Positions 1 through 5,300 of a stretch of 5,300 nucleotides of DNA are shown in pieces (position 1 is the stretch's first letter; the number at the start of each line of letters is the position of its first letter). The translations under genes and the position numbers were made by a program. The notes beneath the pieces were generated by a model. That model worked only from the letters and a program-made list of their open reading frames with translations. It did not search any database and was not told the DNA's origin. This DNA is from Kiritimatiellia bacterium. Lineage in GTDB: Bacteria; Verrucomicrobiota; Kiritimatiellia; RFP12; UBA1067. The stretch spans positions 1 through 5,300 of the forward strand of contig JAFUDL010000442.1 of NCBI GenBank assembly GCA_017459225.1, given 5' to 3'.

Positions 1-63
1 ACATTGTCCTGCGGGTGCACCTTGAACATTCAGAATCGTGGCAGTTTGAGAATCGGCAAATGG

Positions 64-85
64 GCGCGGGCGAGTTAGCCCGCGC
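64..85. other. GC-rich hairpin, possible weak terminator
   Basis: Arms 64-71 (GCGCGGGC) and 78-85 (GCCCGCGC) form a perfect 8-bp stem with a six-base loop. It lies about 85 bases after the stop of the broken larE-like frame, so it could end the minus-strand transcript. Neither side has a proper T-run, so intrinsic termination is uncertain. Confidence 0.4.
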
Positions 86-93
86 GCCAAAGG

Positions 94-117
94 CAAGTTG
101 TTTCAAACAAGTTGTTT
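94..117. repeat. Tandem 10-bp repeat with internal symmetry
   Basis: CAAGTTGTTT occurs at 94-103 and again at 108-117, separated by CAAA. The unit also creates two overlapping inverted repeats: TTGTTT-C-AAACAA (98-110) and AAACAA-G-TTGTTT (105-117). The block is A/T-rich in GC-rich surroundings. It could be an operator, a decayed element edge, or chance. Confidence 0.5.
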
Positions 118-169
118 TCTTTCAATTCAGCGGAAAGCGCTACGGTGAATTTTACGCAGATGCGCCCCA

Positions 170-484
170 TCACCGGCCGACGGAGAAGCCCGCCCGAACA
201 GCAAGAGAACGGTCGTCGTCGAAATCCGCACCAGGGGTCGTGAGAAGCGGACCCGCGATGCCGGCCGACATCCCCACGTAGATGCACTTCGCCGCCGCCT
301 CGTCCAGCTCGCGTTTTGGGAAGGTGTGCGAACGGATCGTGACGGCAACGACGCGGTTTCCCAACTCCTCGTGCGCCACGCGCAAGAGGAACGTGGAGTC
401 CACGCCGGACGAAAACGCCACCGTCGCGCTGCCGATTTCGCGCAGCGATGCGCGAAGGCGCTCAAGCTTCGTTTCTGCATTCAT
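170..484 (-). pseudogene. larE-like N-terminal fragment joined to a foreign C-terminal tail (broken gene)
   Basis: From the ATG at 484 the frame gives 104 residues. Residues 6-63 match the start of LarE, the ATP-dependent sacrificial sulfur transferase: KLERLRASLREIG, the PP-loop SSGVDS (25-30), FLLRVAHEELG and SHTFPKRELDEA. Complete LarE proteins have about 270 residues and continue with the cysteine-bearing sulfur-donor region. Here the match stops near residue 63 (about position 298). The last 40 residues (CIYVGMSAG...GPLLTTPG...DDDRSL) instead resemble the region after the nucleophile elbow (GxSAG) of peptidase family S51, then end at TGA 172-170. The other two minus frames continue neither protein. 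The frame can also be read from ATG 556, which overlaps the thiH stop, but the extra 24 residues look unlike LarE and lie in A/T-rich DNA. An active LarE is very unlikely. A natural deletion or an assembly join are both possible. Confidence 0.7.
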
Positions 485-539
485 GTCTATGTCTTTTTCC
501 ACCATGTGGTATTTTCTTTTGCCGAGGATCGGCATGGAT

Positions 540-569
540 GTTATACCATTATTCATATTCTGTTGTCCC
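540..569 (-). promoter_or_regulatory. Weak candidate promoter for the larE-like frame
   Basis: On the minus strand GGGACA (569-564) and TATAAC (545-540, 5 of 6 consensus) are 18 bases apart. They lie across the thiH stop at the edge of an A/T-rich stretch (about 485-560). If real, this supports the start at 484 and makes the larE-like unit separate from thi. Confidence 0.2.
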
Positions 570-1665
570 AGTTTTTGAAAACGACCTCCTGCCCGTTGGC
601 GCGGATGGCGGCGAACACTTCGGTGGGCGAACGGCTGTCGGAGAGCGTGAACTGCGCGACATCTGCGGCGCGCGCCTTTTCGAGAACCGCATAGCCGCCG
701 GGCGTGACACGCGAACCGGCGCTCATGTTGTCGGCGGCGGTCTGGACGATTCGGTCGCGAAACGCCGGCGCTTCACGCGTCGAGACTGTCATACAGCACT
801 GCGGGAACACAATGCGGAACGCGAGCATCATCTGCTCCAGTTCTTCATCGTTCACTTCGCACGGCGGCACGAACCCGCCATCCACGCGGCAGATGCGCGG
901 GAACGCGAACTGCACTTTCGCCTCGTAGCACTCTTTCATCAAATAAAAGGCGTGCGCCGCAAGGCTTGCTGCCTCCCGGCGCCAAGGGCCGAGCCCAAGC
1001 AGAAACGCACAGCCGAGAATACGGAAGCCCGCCCGCCCTGCGCGGAGCTGCGTGTTGAGTCGCCACTCGTAGTCCGCCTTCGGTCCGGCCGGGTGCATTT
1101 CGCGATAGAGGGTTTGGTCGTACGTCTCCTGAAAGCAGGTCAACCCCTCGAAGCCGGCCGCGAAGAGTTCGCGGTAGCCATCTTCCGACTGTGGCGCCAC
1201 CTCCAGCGCAAGATAGGAGAAGATTGTCTTGAGCAGCCGCCCGACCTCGGCGAGATGCGCGACCGTGTTCACCTTGGGATCCTCGCCCGCCACGACAAGC
1301 AACGAATCGATTCCCGTTTTGTGGATGGCCTCGGCCTCGGCGCGGATTTCATCGAGCGTCAGGTTGCGCCGCACCGTCCCCGTATGCTGGCGGCGGAAAT
1401 CACAGTAACGGCAGGAGTTGATGCAGGTGTTCCCGATGTAGAGCGGCGCGTACACGCTCACCGTCTTGCCGTAGTAGCGGCGGCGGACGGTCTGCGCGAG
1501 GCGGCGCATCTCCGGCACAAACGGACGTGCCGCCCCGCTTATCAGATTCAGCAGGTCGAACCAGTCGTGCCGCTCCTTGGCGAGCGATGCCTCCACCATC
1601 TCCGGCGCGACGCCAGAGATGTAGCCGTCAACGTCGGCTTCGGAATATTTGAGATGCGGGAACAT
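553..1665 (-). CDS. thiH: ThiH, 2-iminoacetate (dehydroglycine) synthase, radical SAM
   Basis: A 370-residue radical-SAM enzyme that splits tyrosine into p-cresol and dehydroglycine, the C2-N unit for ThiG. The CxxxCxxC motif for the 4Fe-4S cluster is CINSCRYC at residues 81-88. VAGEDP (125-130) is the SAM-binding GGE-type motif, and QETYD (179-183) matches the ThiH active-site strand. STREAPAFRD (295-304), MSAGS (314-318) and KNWD near the end (364-367) match the C-terminal region of E. coli ThiH. The length is normal and the gene looks intact. The oxygen-sensitive chemistry implies anaerobic growth. ATG at 1665 is the first possible start, since an in-frame TAA lies six bases upstream. No Shine-Dalgarno is visible there, unlike thiS, thiF and thiG. 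The TGA stop overlaps a downstream ATG at 556. Confidence 0.97.
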   Translation of the reverse strand: MFPHLKYSEADVDGYISGVAPEMVEASLAKERHDWFDLLNLISGAARPFVPEMRRLAQTVRRRYYGKTVSVYAPLYIGNTCINSCRYCDFRRQHTGTVRRNLTLDEIRAEAEAIHKTGIDSLLVVAGEDPKVNTVAHLAEVGRLLKTIFSYLALEVAPQSEDGYRELFAAGFEGLTCFQETYDQTLYREMHPAGPKADYEWRLNTQLRAGRAGFRILGCAFLLGLGPWRREAASLAAHAFYLMKECYEAKVQFAFPRICRVDGGFVPPCEVNDEELEQMMLAFRIVFPQCCMTVSTREAPAFRDRIVQTAADNMSAGSRVTPGGYAVLEKARAADVAQFTLSDSRSPTEVFAAIRANGQEVVFKNWDNRI

Positions 1666-1675
1666 GGTACATTAG

Positions 1676-1705
1676 CACTATCACATTTTATGAAATGCGA
1701 TAGTG
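1676..1705 (-). promoter_or_regulatory. Hairpin between thiG and thiH
   Basis: Arms 1705-1693 and 1688-1676 form a 13-bp stem with a four-base loop (CATA on the minus strand). Twelve pairs are Watson-Crick. The remaining one, 1698 with 1683, is G-U in the minus-strand RNA but A-C in the plus-strand RNA, which favours a role in the thi transcript. The stem begins 6 bases after the thiG stop and ends 10 bases before the thiH ATG, where a Shine-Dalgarno would normally sit. No U-run follows, so it is not a classical terminator. Likely roles (inference): mRNA stability or processing, or control of thiH translation. Confidence 0.75.
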
Positions 1706-1711
1706 TGCATT

Positions 1712-2476
1712 TTACTTGAATATGTCCATGGGGCTGGTGGCGTTGGCTGTCGTGGACGTGCGCGGCGGCTTGGCCTCAAGCGCCAGCTCCGCCGCGCGGA
1801 CGGCGAGCTTGAACGCCTCCGCCATCTTCACCGGATCGCCTGCCGCCGCAACGGCGGTGTTGGCGAGAACGGCATCCGCGCCAAGTTCTATCGCCTCCGC
1901 CGCGTGGGACGGCAAGCCTATTCCCGCATCCACCACCACCGGCACATGGCTCTGTTCGACGATGATCTCGATCATGTCGCGCGTGCGGATCCCGCGGTTC
2001 GAGCCGATGGGCGAGCCGAGCGGCATCACCGCCGCCGCGCCCGCGTCCTCGCAATGCCGCGCAAGGACGGGATCGGCGTTGATGTAGGGCAGTACGACCA
2101 TGCCGAGCTTCGCGCATGCGCGCACCGCCTCCAGCGTCTCGACGGGATCCGGCAGAAGGTAGCGCGCGTCGGGATGGACTTCGATCTTGATCCAGTTGAA
2201 CCCTGCCGCCTTGCCGATCTTCGCGATGCGCACCGCCTCTTCCGCATTGCGCGCGCCGGACGTGTTGAGCATCACTTCCACCTTGCTGCGGTCGATCGCC
2301 TTCAGGATGTCGTCGCCGGACGAATCGCCCTCGTGTACGCGCGTCAAGGCGACCGTGACGAGCTCCGTTTCGCTTGCGGCGAGCGCGGCCTTTGTCTGTT
2401 CGCTCGATGCGAACTTCCCCGTCCCGAGGAAGAAGCGGTTTCTGAATGTCTTGTTTCCGATTGTCAGTTGTTTCAT
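1712..2476 (-). CDS. thiG: ThiG, thiazole synthase
   Basis: A 254-residue (beta/alpha)8-barrel enzyme. It builds the thiazole phosphate ring from 1-deoxy-D-xylulose 5-phosphate, dehydroglycine (from ThiH) and ThiS-thiocarboxylate in the cytoplasm. Family marks, in order: FFLGTGKF at 15-22; a Lys in WIKIEV at residue 97 that fits the Schiff-base lysine; LLPDP (107-111); MPLGSPIGSNRGIRT (151-165), which binds phosphate; VDAGIG (182-187); and NTAVA (206-210). The C-terminal ATSP motif (246-249) is also typical. The ATG at 2476 is chosen because it has AGGAG at 2488-2484 with a seven-base spacer, gives the usual length and overlaps the thiF stop. A longer reading from 2755 would add 93 residues that merely shadow thiF. 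The stop is TAA; a 46-base gap with a hairpin then leads to thiH. Confidence 0.96.
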   Translation of the reverse strand: MKQLTIGNKTFRNRFFLGTGKFASSEQTKAALAASETELVTVALTRVHEGDSSGDDILKAIDRSKVEVMLNTSGARNAEEAVRIAKIGKAAGFNWIKIEVHPDARYLLPDPVETLEAVRACAKLGMVVLPYINADPVLARHCEDAGAAAVMPLGSPIGSNRGIRTRDMIEIIVEQSHVPVVVDAGIGLPSHAAEAIELGADAVLANTAVAAAGDPVKMAEAFKLAVRAAELALEAKPPRTSTTANATSPMDIFK

Positions 2477-3072
2477 GGTTCTTCTCCTAGCAAAAGCGAC
2501 ACGACGGAATTGGCCTGCATGGCGGCGGCTATGCCTACGCGCACGCCAACCGGCGCGAAGCCGTCGCGCACGTCGCGCATCTGGTCGCCGACGAGAATCA
2601 GGTTTCTTCCCACCTTCCGCACGCGGATGTCGTTCGACCGTCCCCATCCCGCAAGGCCGATGGCCGAGACGATAGGCTTGCCCGCCGGCAGCAACGAATG
2701 GAGAAACATTTTCTTGGCCTCCGCCGAGTCCAGCGCCTCCACGACTATCTGGCATCCGGCGAACACCAGATCGGCATTGTCGGGTGTCAGTCGTACATCA
2801 TGGAGTTCGAGCGCCAGATCCGGCTCGATCTCCCGCAGATTGGCGGCAAGGGCATCGATCTTCTTCTCGCCGAGCTGCCGCCGGAAGAAGAACTGGCGGT
2901 TGAGGTTCGACTCGTTGACCGTATCGAAGTCCGCGATGACAAGCTTCTTCATCCCCGCCCGCACCAGCAGCATCGCGACGTTCGAGCCAAGCCCGCCCGC
3001 CCCGGCGATGCCCACCTTGGCGCTTTCGAGGATGCCCCGCTCCCGTTCCGTGAGGTAGGTGTTTGCGCCCAT
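2473..3072 (-). CDS. thiF: ThiF, ThiS adenylyltransferase (short, family-2 type)
   Basis: A 199-residue E1-like (HesA/MoeB/ThiF) enzyme that activates the C-terminus of ThiS with ATP. The nucleotide-binding loop GAGGLGS is at residues 24-30, followed by the acidic strand end IADFD (46-50), the NLNRQ motif (56-60) that contacts ATP, and VVEALDS (110-116). It is much shorter than E. coli ThiF (about 250 residues) and has only one cysteine (C107), so the two CxxC zinc pairs of classical ThiF/MoeB are absent. That matches the 'thiF family 2' proteins (TIGR02354) common in anaerobes. The ATG at 3072 has a strong GGAGG at 3082-3078 with a five-base spacer. Its stop overlaps the thiG start as ATGA. 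Because the usual catalytic cysteine is not evident, the sulfur-transfer route may differ from the E. coli ThiF-ThiI route (inference). Confidence 0.93.
   Translation of the reverse strand: MGANTYLTERERGILESAKVGIAGAGGLGSNVAMLLVRAGMKKLVIADFDTVNESNLNRQFFFRRQLGEKKIDALAANLREIEPDLALELHDVRLTPDNADLVFAGCQIVVEALDSAEAKKMFLHSLLPAGKPIVSAIGLAGWGRSNDIRVRKVGRNLILVGDQMRDVRDGFAPVGVRVGIAAAMQANSVVSLLLGEEP
2484..2488 (-). promoter_or_regulatory. Ribosome binding site of thiG (AGGAG)
   Basis: AGGAG on the minus strand, seven bases before the ATG at 2476, inside the last codons of thiF. It decides the thiG start against the longer reading from 2755. Confidence 0.85.
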
Positions 3073-3073
3073 G

Positions 3074-3271
3074 TCACCCTCCCGCGACGATGCGGAACGC
3101 GTTCAGTTCCGCGCCTTCGTGCAGCGCCGCCGCCGCCACGGCGTCGCCCGCGACGATCTCGCCGTCCAGTTCGACCACCGCCTCCGCCACGTTCACTCCG
3201 TTGTCCGCCAGAAACGCCGCCACGGTGTCTGCGCCCGTTTCCGTCTCTTTGCCTTGATATTTTACTTTCAT
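3074..3271 (-). CDS. thiS: ThiS, sulfur-carrier protein for thiazole synthesis
   Basis: A 65-residue ubiquitin-like protein ending in the diagnostic Gly-Gly (VAGG, residues 62-65), a normal length for ThiS. It is the sulfur carrier: ThiF adenylates its C-terminal glycine, the glycine becomes a thiocarboxylate, and ThiG takes the sulfur for the thiazole ring. Residues 31-42 (AVVELDGEIVAG) match the family's central strand, where 'valNg.iv' is usual. The ATG at 3271 is backed by GAGGT at 3281-3277 with a five-base spacer. The gene starts 39 bases after the stop of the upstream large gene, and one base separates its stop from the thiF ATG, so it is the first thi gene of an operon. The call rests on the C-terminus, the size and the adjacent thiF and thiG. 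A MoaD-type carrier is the alternative, made unlikely by context. Confidence 0.93.
   Translation of the reverse strand: MKVKYQGKETETGADTVAAFLADNGVNVAEAVVELDGEIVAGDAVAAAALHEGAELNAFRIVAGG
3078..3082 (-). promoter_or_regulatory. Ribosome binding site of thiF (GGAGG)
   Basis: GGAGG on the minus strand, five bases before the ATG at 3072 and lying in the last codons of thiS. It shows that thiF has its own initiation signal despite the one-base gap. Confidence 0.8.
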
Positions 3272-3276
3272 CTTTT

Positions 3277-3281
3277 ACCTC
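3277..3281 (-). promoter_or_regulatory. Ribosome binding site of thiS (GAGGT)
   Basis: GAGGT on the minus strand with a five-base A-rich spacer to the ATG at 3271. It fixes the thiS start and touches the end of the inverted repeat at 3294-3281. Confidence 0.75.
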
Positions 3282-3308
3282 ATTGAAATCAATGCACATG
3301 TTATGCGC
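3281..3308 (-). promoter_or_regulatory. Two small inverted repeats in the thiS leader
   Basis: The 39-base gap before thiS is almost filled by two short symmetric elements. On the minus strand GCGCAT-AAC-ATGTGC (3308-3294) gives six pairs, one of them G-U. CATTGA-TT-TCAATG (3294-3281) is a perfect 6+2+6 repeat, or a 5-bp stem with a four-base loop, that ends at the Shine-Dalgarno. They could be an operator or weak RNA structure. Chance is not excluded at this length. Confidence 0.4.
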
Positions 3309-3325
3309 CACTATTGGGCATTCAA
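3298..3325 (-). promoter_or_regulatory. Weak candidate promoter for thiS
   Basis: On the minus strand TTGAAT (3325-3320) and TAACAT (3303-3298) are 16 bases apart, each matching 4 of 6 consensus sigma-70 bases. It lies at the end of the upstream gene. Read-through from that gene is an equal alternative. Confidence 0.2.
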
Positions 3326-5300
3326 GTTGAGTTCAAGCGATGCGGGTGTGGTGATGCCGTTGACGAACTCGGACCAGTAAAAGGTGCCTGATGCGAACGG
3401 ACGGGTAACCAAGTCGTCTCCGCAGCCGCAGTCAAGCCATCCGGGCAGGATGACACCTTTGAAGCTCGCCGTCACCGTGCGGCGGTCGACAACCGTCTTC
3501 GCCGTGCCGGTTAGGACGCCGGTCTCTGGCGAGAACTTCCAGATCGCCTGCACGTCCAAGCCGTCAACCGTCGCCACGAGATCGGATTCGGTTCCAAGTC
3601 CGGACAGCGCGAGCCAGTCGTCCAGCGTGCCGCCCGGCACGTAGTAGCCGCCGTAGACCGCCAGCGTGGCCACGAGCGCGTTGCCTGGGGCCGAAGTCGT
3701 CCGTTTCCACGTCGCGCTCACGCCCTCCGGCGCGAGCACGATGCGGTTCTGCTCCTCGTCTGCGTAGTAGGCTTCTCCATCTGCCCGGATCCGCAGGACG
3801 GCGGCGAGGTCATCTTTCGCGGCGTATTTCTTCTTGTTGCTACCCGATGAAACGAGCGTGCGCGACGACCGTTTGAAGATCGGCAGAAACGCATAATTTG
3901 AATCCTCTGGATCACTGCCGAGATAGGCGGACCCGCTTACCGCAGCGCCGTTCGGAAGTGCGCCCGCATACGTCACGAGTCCTTTTAGCGACGTGAGCGT
4001 GGACGTCTTGAGCGTCAGGTAGCCGGTGCCGAACGTGTAGTAGCGCGCCGTCGTTTCGGCGACCGGTAGCGTCACCGTGTAGCGTCCGGCGAAACGCGCG
4101 TAGTCGTTCACGACGGACACGGTGCCGGCGTTACCCGCGATGGATGCGGTGAGCAGCCCCTCCGGCGTGAGCGTGAGAGCGACGGTAACCGACCCCTTTT
4201 TCAGCGACGCCGTCAGGTTTCCCGATTTCGGATCGACTTTCTTCCACGTTCCCGAGAATGACGTTGTGGCGCCTGTGAACCTTTTTACGCTCAGTTTCTT
4301 TGCCGTTGTCTGCGCCACCTGCACAACGGACGAGACGGTCTTCACGCCCCATGTGTCCGTCTTGTACAGCGGAACGGACGCGACGATTGCCTTGCCGTAA
4401 TGAGGGTTGATGCTGACGGCGGACGCCACGATCACCTTCGTCTTCGTCTTCTCGGAGGACACGGTCTTTCCACTGGCCGTCTTCACGATCACCTGGTACG
4501 TGAACGAGTACGTGCCAGTCTTCGTCGGCGTGCCCGAGACGACCACCGAGCTCGTCGCGGCGTTCCACTTTAGCGAGACGCCATTTGGAAGCTTGCCTGA
4601 AGTGACTTTGATCGTAACTTTCTGTCCTTTCGCGACCACGTAGCTGGAAAGTGGAGTCGTCGCGGCGAACGCGGCGTAGAGCGTGGCCGTATCCTGCGTG
4701 ATCGGCTCGAATGAGCTGATGATCGTGGCGTTGAACGACGAGTCGGAGCCGACGCGCACGGTGCTGCCCGACAGCTCCGGGGCCGAGACGCGCAGGACGA
4801 GCCGCTTGGCCGACAGGTCGATGCGCGCGAACTCGACGGAAAGGTCGCCGTCCGTGGAAACGGCAATCTCCACGCCGTCGCGGACGAGCGCGAGGCGAAC
4901 GGTGCGGTCGGCCGTCTTGTCCGCGACGGAGAACACCGCCTTGCCGCGCGTCGTCGGCTTCAGCAGATAATGGTCTGTGACGTCGTTGACCTGCAATGTC
5001 GAAACGGCCGTCCCGCCCAAGTCCAGGACGTTGGTCGTGGTTGATGCGTAGTCCTGTCGTTCGTCGCCGCGTACCGCAAGCTTGAGGAGGTCGTCGAGAC
5101 GCGCCAGGTTCTCTTCGGGGTCGTAGTACTTGTCGCCGAGTTCATGTCCGAAGGTTCTGCTCCGGTCGCGCCAGGCGCGGAAGCGCCCCACGACCTTGTC
5201 GTCCGGCCCGATCAGGAGAACCGTCGGGTTGCTCAGGCGCGCGGCGGTCGACTCCGGCGCGAGCCATTCCGACTGGGAATAACGTGCCGTCGCGGCGCGT
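3311..5300 (-). CDS. Large beta-rich (secreted/envelope-type) protein with thioredoxin-like and Ig-like segments, 3' part only
   Basis: The reading frame is open from the window edge to a TAG at 3313-3311, giving 662 residues, so the true start lies outside. A GTG at 5191 could be mistaken for a start, but 36 sensible residues precede it in frame. Residues 25-36 (NPTVLLIGPDDK) look like the cis-Pro strand pair of a thioredoxin-like fold, and an ENLARLDDLLKLA stretch (about 64-76) fits its last helix. The rest is rich in Ser, Thr, Val and Gly and is probably mostly beta. Residues about 218-292 (roughly 4648-4424) carry LPNGVSLKWN and VSGTPTKTGTYSF, the pattern of the putative Ig family He_PIG (PF05345). 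Later come loosely repeated segments with F-x-G-x-Y or G-T-x-Y patterns, and a CGCGDD motif near the C-terminus. No membrane segment or sorting signal is visible in this part. An extracellular or envelope location is inferred from composition. Function unknown. The frame is sure; the domain calls are moderate. Confidence 0.85.
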   Translation of the reverse strand, partial: RAATARYSQSEWLAPESTAARLSNPTVLLIGPDDKVVGRFRAWRDRSRTFGHELGDKYYDPEENLARLDDLLKLAVRGDERQDYASTTTNVLDLGGTAVSTLQVNDVTDHYLLKPTTRGKAVFSVADKTADRTVRLALVRDGVEIAVSTDGDLSVEFARIDLSAKRLVLRVSAPELSGSTVRVGSDSSFNATIISSFEPITQDTATLYAAFAATTPLSSYVVAKGQKVTIKVTSGKLPNGVSLKWNAATSSVVVSGTPTKTGTYSFTYQVIVKTASGKTVSSEKTKTKVIVASAVSINPHYGKAIVASVPLYKTDTWGVKTVSSVVQVAQTTAKKLSVKRFTGATTSFSGTWKKVDPKSGNLTASLKKGSVTVALTLTPEGLLTASIAGNAGTVSVVNDYARFAGRYTVTLPVAETTARYYTFGTGYLTLKTSTLTSLKGLVTYAGALPNGAAVSGSAYLGSDPEDSNYAFLPIFKRSSRTLVSSGSNKKKYAAKDDLAAVLRIRADGEAYYADEEQNRIVLAPEGVSATWKRTTSAPGNALVATLAVYGGYYVPGGTLDDWLALSGLGTESDLVATVDGLDVQAIWKFSPETGVLTGTAKTVVDRRTVTASFKGVILPGWLDCGCGDDLVTRPFASGTFYWSEFVNGITTPASLELNLNAQ

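Larger units (their letters stand above)
1..169. other. Non-coding stretch downstream of the broken larE-like gene
   Basis: No reading frame here shows family motifs, a ribosome site or a believable length. The only structures seen are the GC-rich hairpin at 64-85 and the repeat block at 94-117. Any gene to the left lies beyond the window. Confidence 0.6.

Noticed and set aside
75..287. Minus-strand frame of 70 codons in the left end
   Set aside because: Cys- and Arg-rich composition without motif or ribosome site; it mostly overlaps the larE-like frame.
521..533. Small hairpin GCCGA-GGA-TCGGC after thiH as a terminator
   Set aside because: The stem is only 5 bp and is followed on the minus strand by A-rich sequence rather than a T-run.
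448..1719. Plus-strand open frame of 423 codons opposite thiH
   Set aside because: It is the antisense shadow of conserved thiH in GC-rich DNA; its Arg- and His-rich product shows no family motif and no ribosome site.
1712..2755. Longer thiG of 347 residues starting at 2755
   Set aside because: The added N-terminal part is Arg-rich and lies over thiF in another frame. The start at 2476 has a Shine-Dalgarno and gives the normal ThiG length.
1703..3058. Plus-strand open frame of 451 codons opposite thiG and thiF
   Set aside because: Same kind of shadow. It runs against two conserved genes and has no recognisable domain.
3311..5191. GTG at 5191 as the start of the large gene
   Set aside because: The frame stays open to the window edge, and the residues before 5191 complete a thioredoxin-like strand, so the gene starts outside the window.
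1..5300. CRISPR array, tRNA, rRNA or insertion sequence
   Set aside because: No spaced repeat series, cloverleaf, ribosomal sequence or transposase frame was seen on either strand.

Overview
The window is a GC-rich bacterial stretch in which every supportable gene lies on the minus strand, so transcription runs from right to left. The core is a thiazole-synthesis operon, thiS-thiF-thiG-thiH. Upstream of it is the 3' end of a large secreted or envelope-type protein, and downstream is a broken larE-like gene. The use of ThiH (radical-SAM tyrosine lyase) rather than the oxidase ThiO points to an anaerobe. The short ThiF variant, the high GC content and the neighbouring protein with a putative Ig-like domain would fit an uncultured anaerobe such as a PVC-group (Kiritimatiellota-like) gut or sediment bacterium. 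That placement is inference from style, not proof.

Layout from right to left. Positions 5300-3311 hold an open reading frame that enters from beyond the window: a thioredoxin-like tail, then beta-rich and Ig-like segments. Only 39 bases separate its stop from thiS (3271-3074). ThiF (3072-2473) follows after one base, and thiG (2476-1712) overlaps thiF by an ATGA. A 46-base gap with a strong 13-bp hairpin precedes thiH (1665-553). ThiH ends in another ATGA that overlaps a possible start for a larE-like frame, whose family-like start is at 484. That frame changes character near 290 and stops at 170. Positions 1-169 hold no credible gene, only a GC-rich hairpin and a short A/T-rich repeat cluster.

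How the genes work together. ThiF adenylates the C-terminal Gly-Gly of ThiS, which then becomes a thiocarboxylate. ThiH cleaves tyrosine to dehydroglycine. ThiG combines the thiocarboxylate sulfur, dehydroglycine and 1-deoxy-D-xylulose 5-phosphate into the thiazole phosphate half of thiamine. The pyrimidine branch (thiC, thiD) and thiE are not in the window, and no TPP riboswitch is visible before thiS.

The items most worth a second look are: the larE-like gene, which seems joined in frame to a fragment resembling peptidase family S51; the thiG-thiH hairpin, whose single non-Watson-Crick pair is tolerated only in the thi-sense RNA; the missing Shine-Dalgarno of thiH; and a CGCAT...ATGTG inverted element found in both non-coding gaps of the operon.
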